Source: Mesorhizobium sp. M1B.F.Ca.ET.045.04.1.1
GTDB taxonomy: Bacteria > Pseudomonadota > Alphaproteobacteria > Rhizobiales > Rhizobiaceae
NCBI RefSeq assembly: GCF_003952465.1
Contig: NZ_CP034448.1
Coordinates: 6,301,001 to 6,365,000, forward strand
Direction: 5' to 3'
DNA: 64,000 nucleotides
Shown here: positions 9,197 to 17,180 of the stretch, piece by piece
Position numbering within the stretch: position 1 is the stretch's first letter
Layout of the letters: each line of letters starts with the position of its first letter
Notes under the pieces: generated by a model
Database searches by the model: none
Told to the model about the DNA's origin: nothing
Seen by the model: only the letters and a program-made list of their open reading frames with translations
Translations under genes and position numbers: made by a program

Positions 9197-9352
9197 TTAT
9201 GGCTCTATCGCCTTGAGGCGCTGGACGAAGAATACGGCGGCCGCGTGAAAGCTTGTTGCTGATGTCCTTCTCCTCGGCCCCGATTGCGGCCAGCTATCAG
9301 CCAGATCGGCATAGCTCAGGTTCTGCAGCTTCAGCTTGGTCTTGAGAAGCCG
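9197..9352 (-). pseudogene. DUF6471-domain protein remnant
   Basis: On the minus strand three frames together spell a DUF6471-like core: RLLKTKLKLQNLSYADLAD, then LAAIGAEEKDISNKLSRGR, then AAVFFVQRLKAIE. At least two frameshifts interrupt it and no start is evident. Intact members are short proteins common on rhizobial plasmids and ICEs. It supports the view that the left end of the island is decayed. Confidence 0.6.
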
Positions 9353-9593
9353 CTGGCCAGCCGTTCCCCCCGTCCTCCCTCTTCCGAATATTTTCCGCCA
9401 AAAATCTCGTTCGACCCACTGTGTTATTCGACTTCGTATTCAACTCAAAAAGCATATCTTTTCCAAATAAAATCCAGCTCTACCTATTGAGTTATTCTGG
9501 TAAGTATCTATGTTATTAGGTATATTTCTACTGAACAAGGCACCTATTCGCTTTCACTAAAATCCTAATTGGAACTCACGGCAAGAGGAAACG

Positions 9594-10913
9594 ATGTCGA
9601 GGACGTCGAAAGGGGCACGGCTTGTCTGGCGCGATGAAAGTAGAAAGCAGGACGGAGCCTTGCGAAGCCGGGCGGGCTGGTTCATCCGCGATGGCGCAAC
9701 CTTCATCAGCGCTTGCGGTAGCACTGGCGACCGCGAACGCGCTGACAAACGGCTCGCTCAATACATCATCGAAAAGTACCGGCCGGTCCGCGGGCGCGGC
9801 CGTGATCCGGCCACCGTGCCGATAGCTGACGCCGTCAGCGTCTACCTGGCAGACGTCGCGTGCGGCCACGCCAAGCCGAAAGAAACCGCTTCTCGTATGG
9901 CCGCGGTGCTGAACTGGTTCGGCGACATGATGATTGGCGACGTCGACGGTAAGATCTGCCGTGACTATGGCAAAGCGCACGGCGATGGTGCCGCCGCCAG
10001 GCGGCAGCTGGAGGACTTGCGAGCAGCGCTGAACCACTATCATCGAGAAGGCTATGTGACCTTGTCGCCGCCGATCTTGCTGCCACCGAAGTCCGCGCCT
10101 AGGGACCGCTGGCTTACACGTGAAGAGGCCGCGGCATTGCTTCGCGCTGCTTGGCGCATGCGCCAGTCCTGGAAAGGGCAGCCCAGCGACCGTCGCACGG
10201 GACGCCACGTCGCGCGCTTCATCCTGGTTGCTCTATATACCGGCACTCGTTCGGCCGCGATCTGCGGCGCCGCCATCCGACCAACCGACGGAGCGGGCCA
10301 TGTCGATCTCGAACGCGGCATTTTCTATCGTCGTGCAGTTGGTCGCCTCGAGACGAAGAAACGCCAGCCGCCGATGCGCCTGCCCGATCGCTTGCTTGCC
10401 CATCTGCGGCGATGGGCGCTCACGCCGCTGGAGATCAAGACCAGGAGACGCGGCAAAAGCGCAAGCATCGGCCGCATGATCGCCCACGACTACGTCGTGG
10501 AGTGGAACGGCAAGCCCGTCCAATCGATCAAGAAGGCTTTCCGCTCGGTGGTCGAGGCGGCCGGGCTCGGCTGGTATGACGATTTGGCAACACCTGAAGG
10601 TGGCAATCGGCGCGTGTTCCGCACCGACATCACGCCGCATGTCTTCCGCCACACAGCTGCGACCTGGCTGATGCAACAGGGTTCCGATCCCTGGGCGGCC
10701 GCCGGCTTTCTCGGGATGACGGTCGAGATGCTGATTGAGACCTATGGCCACCATCACCCCGATTTTCAGGCAGATGCCATCCGGGCGATCGTCTCCAAGT
10801 CTCGCTCGCGAAACCTGCCTAAAAACGTCGTGAGAATGGCGGCATGGACAGAAGGCGAACGCTCCCGCCACTCGCCACACAAACCTCCACGGTCAAGTTG
10901 GAAACAAAGCTGA
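9594..10913 (+). CDS. Tyrosine recombinase, integrase A
   Basis: A 439-residue phage/ICE-type integrase. The C-terminal catalytic domain carries Arg219 in YTGTRSA, the HxxR box HVFRH (His349, Arg352) and the nucleophile Tyr384 in ETYGHHHPD, so it looks active. The N-terminal part is an arm/core-binding region. The ATG at 9594 follows an AAGAGGAA ribosome-binding site. About four residues in five match integrase B at 37037-38347, apart from divergent C-terminal tails. A tRNA-Pro-like att remnant lies directly downstream, as for integrase B. No excisionase frame is found upstream, unlike at integrase B. Confidence 0.9.
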   Translation: MSRTSKGARLVWRDESRKQDGALRSRAGWFIRDGATFISACGSTGDRERADKRLAQYIIEKYRPVRGRGRDPATVPIADAVSVYLADVACGHAKPKETASRMAAVLNWFGDMMIGDVDGKICRDYGKAHGDGAAARRQLEDLRAALNHYHREGYVTLSPPILLPPKSAPRDRWLTREEAAALLRAAWRMRQSWKGQPSDRRTGRHVARFILVALYTGTRSAAICGAAIRPTDGAGHVDLERGIFYRRAVGRLETKKRQPPMRLPDRLLAHLRRWALTPLEIKTRRRGKSASIGRMIAHDYVVEWNGKPVQSIKKAFRSVVEAAGLGWYDDLATPEGGNRRVFRTDITPHVFRHTAATWLMQQGSDPWAAAGFLGMTVEMLIETYGHHHPDFQADAIRAIVSKSRSRNLPKNVVRMAAWTEGERSRHSPHKPPRSSWKQS

Positions 10914-10964
10914 ACTGAAGCCGCCAGGCATGACAAGAAATGCCGGGCTTTTGCCGGCTGCCCC

Positions 10965-11000
10965 CATCGGGACGATGGGGGTCGCAGGTTGAAGTCCTGC
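10965..11000 (+). other. Degenerate tRNA-Pro att copy downstream of integrase A
   Basis: This segment resembles tRNA-Pro bases 8510-8549 in the same orientation: CATCG, GGACGATGGGG, GTCGCAGGTT and CCTGC are kept, with four bases lost in the anticodon loop and a few changes. The preceding bases (GACAAGAAATGCCGGGCTTTTGCCGG) are shared in outline with the region downstream of integrase B, so int and att form a duplicated cassette. Confidence 0.65.
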
Positions 11001-11590
11001 TTCTGTGTTCTCGCCGGGGACACATCGCTTATTGCGCGTCGGCGGCCTCGCGGATCTCCAAGTTGAACGGCTCATAGGAGCCGCCGGTTAGTTCCCTGCC
11101 GTCCTTGCTCTCAATCATGAAATTGCCATCGCTCTTGGTCGGGCCGACGAAGGAGCTGCTGCCATGAGCGGAACCTTCACGAAGCAAACTTGAGGCTCCG
11201 ACGGAGCTGAGTCGATGGAACGGAAGCCTCTCGTGCGAATTCTCGATTCAAAACCTTCCGATCCACGCAAAAAGATACCGGCCAACGCGAGATCGGAATG
11301 AGCATCAATGCCTGGCACTGATAGCCACTATAGACTAAGCAGCTTGGCTCGATCACTACACTGACTTCGCGTCAATGCGAGAAAGCCCATCGTGCAGCTC
11401 CACTTCTGGCCGATTGCCCAGTGCTTCGTCCTGCTGACCCTTACCGCCCTGCCTGATCCATCGTCCTCCGACAATCGCCTTAGATTAGATAATGTTCCAA
11501 GTGCGGCTGGACTCGTTGGCGAAAAGCTTCAGAGGGTGCATGAAACTGTTTCTTACGGCCTCCTCTGGAGGAGATGCGATCTGCGGCGAC
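11001..11590. other. Region without a supported intact gene
   Basis: A minus-strand frame ending at 11029 reads as the C-terminus of a broken protein (KDGRELTGGSYEPFNLEI). It has no start and its family was not recognised. Nothing else stands out. Confidence 0.4.
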
Positions 11591-11995
11591 TCACACATTC
11601 GGCGCAATCAGTCTCAATGACGGAAAGTACGTCCGGTAGCGCCTCACATCGCGCGTCAGCAGCGGCAGCTGGGCGACAGCCGCATGCGCACCAATGAAGA
11701 AGTCAGGTAGCACGCCGGTCCTTGATCCACCGGCCCGCCGATAGTGTGTAAAGACCTTTCCCGCCAGAAACAGGGCGGCCCGCGGCATGGAAGTCATTTC
11801 GAGCCCAGCCCCATCGACAAACGCCTCGAGATGCTCGATGCGTTCATAGCGAACAGCAAGCTCAGCATAAACCGCGTCATTGATCAGCAAGGGGCCATCA
11901 AGGCTCGCTGCTTCAAGCTGATAAAGTGACCAATCCGCCCACTTCGGATCATCGGTGACAAGATCGAGGAGGACGTTGGTATCGACAAGCGTCAC
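11591..11995 (-). CDS. vapC: PIN-domain toxin, VapC type
   Basis: A 134-residue PIN-domain ribonuclease. Acidic metal-binding positions are visible as VDTNVLLDL at the N-terminus, NDAVYAELAVRYE in the middle, DFFIGAHAAV and LLTRDVRRYRTYFP at the C-terminus. VapC toxins cleave tRNA or rRNA and are held inactive by the cognate antitoxin. It starts 4 bases inside the end of the AbrB-type antitoxin gene (ATGA-type overlap), as in type II operons. In this element it would act as a stabilisation module. The RNA target is unknown. Confidence 0.9.
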   Translation of the reverse strand: MTLVDTNVLLDLVTDDPKWADWSLYQLEAASLDGPLLINDAVYAELAVRYERIEHLEAFVDGAGLEMTSMPRAALFLAGKVFTHYRRAGGSRTGVLPDFFIGAHAAVAQLPLLTRDVRRYRTYFPSLRLIAPNV

Positions 11996-12225
11996 GATTG
12001 GCCACGAGTGAGCGCCATGATCGCGTCGGTATCGAGCCCCTTGCCGGCATGGCCACGCAATCTGGCGAAGCGGCTCGCGGGCTGCTTCTTGTCGGCGCGC
12101 GCAAGCACCACGCTGCCATCGGCAGCGCGACGGAAATCGACCTTGCTCCCGGGAACGATGCCGAGAAGATCACGAACCGGCTTCGGGATGGTCACCTGTC
12201 CCTTGGCTGTGACGGTGGTGGTCAT
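11992..12225 (-). CDS. vapB: AbrB/MazE-like antitoxin, VapB type
   Basis: A 77-residue protein whose N-terminal half is a swapped-hairpin AbrB DNA-binding domain (VTAKGQVTIPKPVRDLLGIVPGSKVDF). Its C-terminal tail would bind and block the VapC toxin encoded downstream with a 4-base overlap. It likely represses its own promoter through the perfect palindrome at 12238-12265. The ATG at 12225 follows a GGAG motif. Confidence 0.9.
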   Translation of the reverse strand: MTTTVTAKGQVTIPKPVRDLLGIVPGSKVDFRRAADGSVVLARADKKQPASRFARLRGHAGKGLDTDAIMALTRGQS

Positions 12226-12237
12226 GTCTGCTCCTTG

Positions 12238-12265
12238 GTAATACCGTACTCCAAATAGGTATTAC
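12238..12265. promoter_or_regulatory. Candidate VapB operator
   Basis: GTAATACC (12238-12245) and GGTATTAC (12258-12265) form a perfect 8-bp inverted repeat separated by 12 bases, starting 13 bases upstream of the vapB start. Confidence 0.6.
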
Positions 12266-12294
12266 ATGAAAGGTCAATTTTCAACCCCGGTTAG

Positions 12295-12650
12295 TCCAGT
12301 GGATCGGTTATGCACGCGTTCTACTGACGAACAGGCGACCGCAACACAGAAGACGGAACTGCGTTCGGCCGGCTGCGAGACAATTATCCAGAAGCACGGC
12401 TCCGCCTTGCCCTCTCCAAGCTGCTCCGCAAGATAGGCGCCGCCGACACGCTCGTCGTCGCGCAACTTGATCGTCTGGCGCGATCCGTCAGCCATCTTGT
12501 CGAGGTCATCGAGAATTCGGGGCCAAGAATGCGCATTTCCGCTCGTTGCGGGATCCGACGTCGAATGGCAGGTTGCCGTGTACCTGGGCGATCCGGCCCT
12601 GCTCGGAAAATCCCAGCCGCGGAAGTGATCGGGACATGGCTAACTAGCAG
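12295..12650 (+). pseudogene. Serine recombinase (resolvase/invertase) remnant
   Basis: The plus strand spells RSTDEQATATQKTELRSAGCE, the N-terminal part of a Tn3/Hin-type resolvase. In a shifted frame it continues KIGAADTLVVAQLDRLARSV and SHLVEVIE, the QLDRLAR motif of the family. The start, the catalytic serine context and the C-terminal HTH are lost or degraded. It probably derives from a transposon or inversion system that entered the island here. Confidence 0.7.
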
Positions 12651-13606
12651 CTTGCGCCTTGCGAGTGTGGCGGACCCGGAATCGTATTCGCCATCTTTCT
12701 GGCAAGGCCAATCAGCCGCAAAACGGCACGTTTCGGATTGGTTTCAAGCCAGAAAGCTTTGATTGAACAGAGACCGTTACGGCCATCAATAGGTTTCCAT
12801 ACCGTTGCATCAAAGGCGACATTTCGCGCGAAGCTCTCACCGGCTAGCGTAACGCCTTGACCTAGCTGCACATTGAAGATGACACTCGCTTGGCCACCTT
12901 GGCACATGTTGACAGTTGGGCGGCACCCGTCGGTAACGATGCCTTCCAGGGTAGGCAAATCCAGCAGCGGTCCGCTGGTTCCGCCCGGCACGAGCAGTTG
13001 CATCCCCGCAAGATCTGCCCACGTGACCACTCGCTTTTCGGCAAGGGAATGACCAGTGGGCACGAGAACAAAAATACGCTCCTGCCAGAACATCTCGGCG
13101 CTGCAAGAGGTGACTTCGCCGAACCCAGGCGCAAAGATGATGTCGAAGCGCCGACGGCATACGGCTGTCAGGCATTGTTCACGCAAAATATCCTCAATGG
13201 CCAAACTGACATTTGGATATGATTTGCGGAAGCGATCGATGAGGCGCTTCAGGAATTGTCCACCGCCCACAGCGCACAGGCCAATCCTGAGTGTCTTTGC
13301 GTCCCTACTGTTGCGGGCGTCCCGAAAAACTGCCTGCAAACCTTCGTAATGTATCCGAGCGACGTCGGTCCAGGCTCGGCCTGCCTCGGTCAAACGGACG
13401 CCGCGAACGTCGCGCTCGAACAGTTGCATCTCCAAAAGCTGTTCGAGTTTAACGACGCTGCGACTTACGCTGGATTCACGGACTCTCAGCGCTGTTGCAG
13501 CCTGCCGCAGACTGCCGCAATCGGCTGCCGCCAAGGCGCAGGCCAACAACCGAAGGGCGTTGCCGTTTTTGTCATGAGGGCGCTCTGCGGATGTCGTCAC
13601 GATCAT
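12644..13606 (-). CDS. LysR-family transcriptional regulator
   Basis: LTTR of about 320 residues. The HTH is visible as LACALAAADCGSLRQAATAL, then VRESSVSRSVVKLEQLLEMQLFERDVRGVRLTEAG. The effector domain starts at about residue 100 (KTLRIGLCAVGGGQFLKRLI). The start is uncertain: the ATG at 13606 gives a typical N-terminus, while ATGs at 13666, 13675 and 13849 are also in frame. It lies downstream of, and in line with, the methyltransferase gene, with a gap of about 100 bases, so it may be co-transcribed with it. The target is unknown. Confidence 0.8.
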   Translation of the reverse strand: MIVTTSAERPHDKNGNALRLLACALAAADCGSLRQAATALRVRESSVSRSVVKLEQLLEMQLFERDVRGVRLTEAGRAWTDVARIHYEGLQAVFRDARNSRDAKTLRIGLCAVGGGQFLKRLIDRFRKSYPNVSLAIEDILREQCLTAVCRRRFDIIFAPGFGEVTSCSAEMFWQERIFVLVPTGHSLAEKRVVTWADLAGMQLLVPGGTSGPLLDLPTLEGIVTDGCRPTVNMCQGGQASVIFNVQLGQGVTLAGESFARNVAFDATVWKPIDGRNGLCSIKAFWLETNPKRAVLRLIGLARKMANTIPGPPHSQGASC

Positions 13607-13709
13607 ATCTGTTTCGGCGAAACGTGTTCGGGGTGCTCCGCACGCATCGCGCCAATTGGTGTGCATTTGCCGCATGACTCGGTCGGTCTGGAGGGGCACC
13701 GCTTGAGCA

Positions 13710-14708
13710 TCACTTTTGTTGCAAGGCGGCAGCATAATCGGTGTTGGCCTGATATAAGCTGGTCTCGTAAACATACTCATTTGGAATGGCAGGGCCTGCC
13801 ATCTGAGAAAGGTACAGGTTGAGATTTTCTCTGTTATTGCTCGCAGCAAGGCTGCAGAAATTTCCGCTATTCCACGTCATGACGCAGTGGTTGAAATGCG
13901 TGCCCGTTGCGTGGAACATCTCTTCCAGCGTCACCTCGTTGTTGAACATCGTCTTGAGAACATCGGTCTTCTTTTTCTCGATCTCCTCTTGTGGAAAATA
14001 TCGAGCCTTGAAACCGAAATCCTTCTGCCACTCCCGGCGGGCGTAGTCGTTTTCGTCAACGGCCCGGAATTTTTCGACGAAAACGAAGATGCCTCCTTCC
14101 TTAAGGTGCTGCGTGACAAACTCGATCTGCTTTGCTCTGTTCGGCGAGTACATCTGGAAGGTGGTGTCCTCCAGGATGAAATCGAATCCGGACCCGAACT
14201 TTGCCAGCTCTGCGTCTGAGCTAAGAACGCCCTTGGTCAGCCGATGGAACGGCCCGACGAAGAAGTGGGCGTCTCGCGGTTCGCCATATGCCATGAAGCA
14301 TTTGTAGTTTTCCGCGTTGGGGCTGCACGATAGGCTATGGATCTTTCCACCGGACAACTCCGACAGTGTTCTCGCCATGGTGCCCTCTGCTGTCCCAAGG
14401 CTGTATAGCGATAGCGGGGCTTGGCAATAACGCGCGTATTTCAAAATGGCATAGGCCATTCGGCATTCCTCCTCCAACCGATAAGGAATGCTGGAGTGGT
14501 AGTGCTGGTCGAAAAAGCCTTGCCGGGCCGCATGCAAGCCGACCAGACCACGAAGCAGATCATCGCTGGGAAGCAGCCGCGCGTCGGCCGAGGGCTTGCG
14601 GATTGGCATTCCGCTCCGGCCGGCGGCGGTCGCCGCAAAGAAGCCTGTAAGTTCGTTGATCCGCGGGCCACGGTCGCATTCGGCCAAAAAATCGTCGAGT
14701 CCCCGCAT
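13710..14708 (-). CDS. Class I SAM-dependent methyltransferase-like protein
   Basis: A 332-residue protein. The SAM-binding core is suggested by LSLYSLGTAEGTMARTLSEL (motif I), then acidic FDFILEDTTFQMY, then VTQHLKEGGIFVFVEKF, the usual strand order of a class I Rossmann methyltransferase. The substrate is not recognisable. I prefer the ATG at 14708, which follows a GGAGG, over 14768. It diverges from an AraC regulator across a spacer with a nested inverted repeat and sits beside an MFS exporter and an unknown protein, so it may modify a small molecule made or handled by this cluster. Confidence 0.65.
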   Translation of the reverse strand: MRGLDDFLAECDRGPRINELTGFFAATAAGRSGMPIRKPSADARLLPSDDLLRGLVGLHAARQGFFDQHYHSSIPYRLEEECRMAYAILKYARYCQAPLSLYSLGTAEGTMARTLSELSGGKIHSLSCSPNAENYKCFMAYGEPRDAHFFVGPFHRLTKGVLSSDAELAKFGSGFDFILEDTTFQMYSPNRAKQIEFVTQHLKEGGIFVFVEKFRAVDENDYARREWQKDFGFKARYFPQEEIEKKKTDVLKTMFNNEVTLEEMFHATGTHFNHCVMTWNSGNFCSLAASNNRENLNLYLSQMAGPAIPNEYVYETSLYQANTDYAAALQQK

Positions 14709-14743
14709 AGCAGTGTGCCTCCACAACCGTTTAATCGGTGAGA

Positions 14744-14810
14744 CGCCTAAAGCTCGACTGAGAAACAATGATTAGCGTGGTTTAATATTCCACACTGTCG
14801 AGTATAGGCG
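14744..14810. promoter_or_regulatory. Nested inverted repeat in the methyltransferase/AraC spacer
   Basis: Three arms nest: CGCCTA (14744-14749) with TAGGCG (14805-14810), CTCGAC (14753-14758) with GTCGAG (14797-14802), and GTGG (14777-14780) with CCAC (14790-14793). The centre, TTTAATATT, is AT-rich. It lies just upstream of the methyltransferase start and about 90 bases before AraC, so it is a candidate operator. Confidence 0.5.
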
Positions 14811-14902
14811 GATGAACCGATAGACCGGCATGGTAGAAACGGCTTTCACTGGTTTGCCGTTTTTTCGCAAAAGCCACATCTTCTACCAACTCAGAATTAT
14901 TT

Positions 14903-15868
14903 GTGATTTGTCTTGCAACCTATGGTTCGACAAGAAAACAGGAAGGCGAGCTCCTCGTAATAGGGAGGCCGTTTCGATTGGCGGAGACTTTTTACCTGGA
15001 TCCGAACAGCATACGCCCTTCACGGCATCGGACATTGGCTCACCAGTATGAGAGCTGGGGAAATATACGGGCGGACTTAATTAGCAGGACCGGACTAGAA
15101 CGACAGGAAACGAGGGTTGCGTTCCCCTGGCATATGTTCCTGATGAACCTGAAGGGTGCGGCCCTGCGCGGAGAAGACTTCATCGACGGGCGCCGGGTTT
15201 CGTTCGCGGCGAGGCGGCCTGGCTCGATAATCTACATCCCTGCCGAGAGCGAGTGGACAGGCTGGGATGAGGGCGATGCGATAGCGTCCTACCTGCTGGT
15301 GTCGATCGAACGGGGATTCGCCGAACAGACTTTTGCAGGAACGGCCTTCTGCCGCCCGGCGGAACTGCCACCGTGGATCGGATTTCGAGACAACACCATA
15401 GAGATGGGGCTGCAGACAATAGCGGCCGAGCTCAGGTATCCCGATCCGATCAGCGTCACAATGGTGGAGAGCCAGGTCGCACAGCTGTTCGTGCATTTGG
15501 TCAGGTTGAACCGAACGTACCATCAGCCGGCAAAGGGCGGTCTGTCGGCTTTCGATCTCAAACGCGTGATGGCAATGATCGAGTCATCATCAGACGGCAG
15601 GCCCACGCTGGCCGACCTCGCAAAAGAGGTTGGTATCAGCCGGTTTCATTTCAGCAGGGCCTTCAAGCAGTCGACGGGAATGACGCCGCATGCGTTCATC
15701 GCGCGGCGTCGACTGGAGCAGTCCGCGGATATGCTTCGATCGACCAACTTGTCGGCGACCAGAATTGCGATGGAATGCGGCTTCAGCAGTTCGAGCCATT
15801 TGACGACCGCTTTCAGGCGAGCCTTCGGCGCCAATCCGATCGAATTTCGGCGCAAGTGCAAAACATAG
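14903..15868 (+). CDS. AraC-family transcriptional regulator
   Basis: A 321-residue regulator with a C-terminal AraC DNA-binding domain of about 100 residues: LADLAKEVGISRFHFSRAFKQSTGMTP, then HAFIARRRLEQSADML, then SATRIAMECGFSSSSHLTTAFRRAFGANP. The N-terminal 200 residues are a cupin-like ligand-binding region (AARRPGSIIYIPAESEW). It most probably controls the divergent methyltransferase and/or the downstream MFS/unknown pair. The start is uncertain; in-frame ATGs are limited and the first is taken. Confidence 0.88.
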   Translation: MICLATYGSTRKQEGELLVIGRPFRLAETFYLDPNSIRPSRHRTLAHQYESWGNIRADLISRTGLERQETRVAFPWHMFLMNLKGAALRGEDFIDGRRVSFAARRPGSIIYIPAESEWTGWDEGDAIASYLLVSIERGFAEQTFAGTAFCRPAELPPWIGFRDNTIEMGLQTIAAELRYPDPISVTMVESQVAQLFVHLVRLNRTYHQPAKGGLSAFDLKRVMAMIESSSDGRPTLADLAKEVGISRFHFSRAFKQSTGMTPHAFIARRRLEQSADMLRSTNLSATRIAMECGFSSSSHLTTAFRRAFGANPIEFRRKCKT

Positions 15869-15965
15869 GCGCCGGCGGTCTTGCTGATTTGAGCAAGAAT
15901 CTGAAAAGTCCAGCATCGCTGTAAAGCTGGCTTCGCTGCAAAGCGTATGACGAGCGGCTGTATGG

Positions 15966-17180
15966 TTGGATGCGCCGCCCATGTCAGCGACATGTCGAAT
16001 TTATCGTGACCAAACATCGACCACCCGGTCCCGGGTGTTCCTCGGGTTTTTGGTCAGCACGTTGTCGGCGGCCATCGGACGCAACGGCTACTACATTGCA
16101 TCCGCATGGATCCTGGTCGATGCGGGGTGCGGGAGCACCGGTGTGGCGACAACGCTTGCGATCGTCAGTGCGGTGGAATTCGTCGCGAGCCCTCTGGTCG
16201 GCGTGGCGGCGGATCGGTTCAACCGACGACGGCTGGCTATCGCGGCGGACCTCAGTCGCTTTGCTATCATGCTCACAACAGCTTGCGCGCTTCTCTACAA
16301 GGACGTGTTTCCAACGATCTGCCTCTCAGCGGTCCTCTTCGCATTTTGTGACCGTATGGCTCTTACGAGTTCGCAGTCGATGATCCCGGTCGTGGCGCGG
16401 GACGGCGATCTCGCGGCCGCAAATTCCACTGTCTTCTTCGTCATGCAATTCGGATGTCTCGGGGCGGCTCTGCTTTTCGGACCCTTGCTCAGTGAGCGCT
16501 CCCCTGCCCCGGCATTCACCGTCATTGCTGTGTTCTTCCTTGTATCAGCGACAGCCCTATCTTCGATGCGGCTCAGTGTGGCATCGGGCAATGTCAGCGG
16601 GGCCAAAAGCTTCGCCTTTAACGTTGACCTGGGCCTACTTCGCCTCTTTGCCGTGTACGCTCTCCTCTATGGAGGCGCGGTGCTGGTCAGTGCGACGGGA
16701 TCAGCCTTTGTGTTCGAAGAACAGAACGGTACGGCCGTCGATTTCGGTCATGTCGAGGCGACGTGGTCGGTTGGCTCGCTGATGGGAGCTGTTCTTGCGG
16801 TCAGGCTGACACGAACTATAAGTCTTCATAAACTGCATTTCGTGCTTTTAGGTGCAACCGCGCTCTCGCTGATGGCGCTGCCACTCCTGTCTCTATCTTG
16901 GTCGCTGATCGTCTTTGCGGCGCTTGGGTTTGTGTACAATCTTGGGCGAGTCAGTGTCGAAGGCATATTGCAGTCGCGCGTGTGTGATAATGCATTGGGT
17001 AGGGCCAAAGGCCTCATGCATTGCTTCGCTGTGGCGCTGGGTCTGCTCATTTTCAGCATCACCGCGGCCGCGGGCGACCGGGTATTTCCTTCGACGATCT
17101 TCTTCAGCTTCGCAGTGGTGCTCCTCATTGGAGTTTCTTGTTTGGCCTTAGGTGTCGTGCAGCAAAAGGATGAATCGTGA
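15966..17180 (+). CDS. MFS transporter, probable exporter
   Basis: A 404-residue inner-membrane protein with about 12 hydrophobic segments. The MFS cytoplasmic loop 2-3 signature appears as VAADRFNRRRLAIAADLSR. The arrangement resembles the small-molecule/drug efflux branch of the MFS. Its last codons overlap the start of the downstream unknown gene, which indicates translational coupling and a shared job. The substrate is unknown; the neighbouring methyltransferase suggests export of a modified metabolite. An ATG at 15981 is an alternative start. Confidence 0.85.
   Translation: MDAPPMSATCRIYRDQTSTTRSRVFLGFLVSTLSAAIGRNGYYIASAWILVDAGCGSTGVATTLAIVSAVEFVASPLVGVAADRFNRRRLAIAADLSRFAIMLTTACALLYKDVFPTICLSAVLFAFCDRMALTSSQSMIPVVARDGDLAAANSTVFFVMQFGCLGAALLFGPLLSERSPAPAFTVIAVFFLVSATALSSMRLSVASGNVSGAKSFAFNVDLGLLRLFAVYALLYGGAVLVSATGSAFVFEEQNGTAVDFGHVEATWSVGSLMGAVLAVRLTRTISLHKLHFVLLGATALSLMALPLLSLSWSLIVFAALGFVYNLGRVSVEGILQSRVCDNALGRAKGLMHCFAVALGLLIFSITAAAGDRVFPSTIFFSFAVVLLIGVSCLALGVVQQKDES

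Larger units (their letters stand above)
8560..9593. other. Gene-poor decayed stretch between tRNA-Pro and integrase A
   Basis: No intact gene is supported. It holds a segment related to the 3' end of integrase B (TACCCCACAG near 8594), a rho-independent terminator, and a DUF6471 pseudogene. An unusually AT-rich block follows at about 9410-9560, in front of the integrase, which may hold its promoter and arm-type sites. The open frame at 8668-9039 has no recognisable similarity. Confidence 0.6.
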
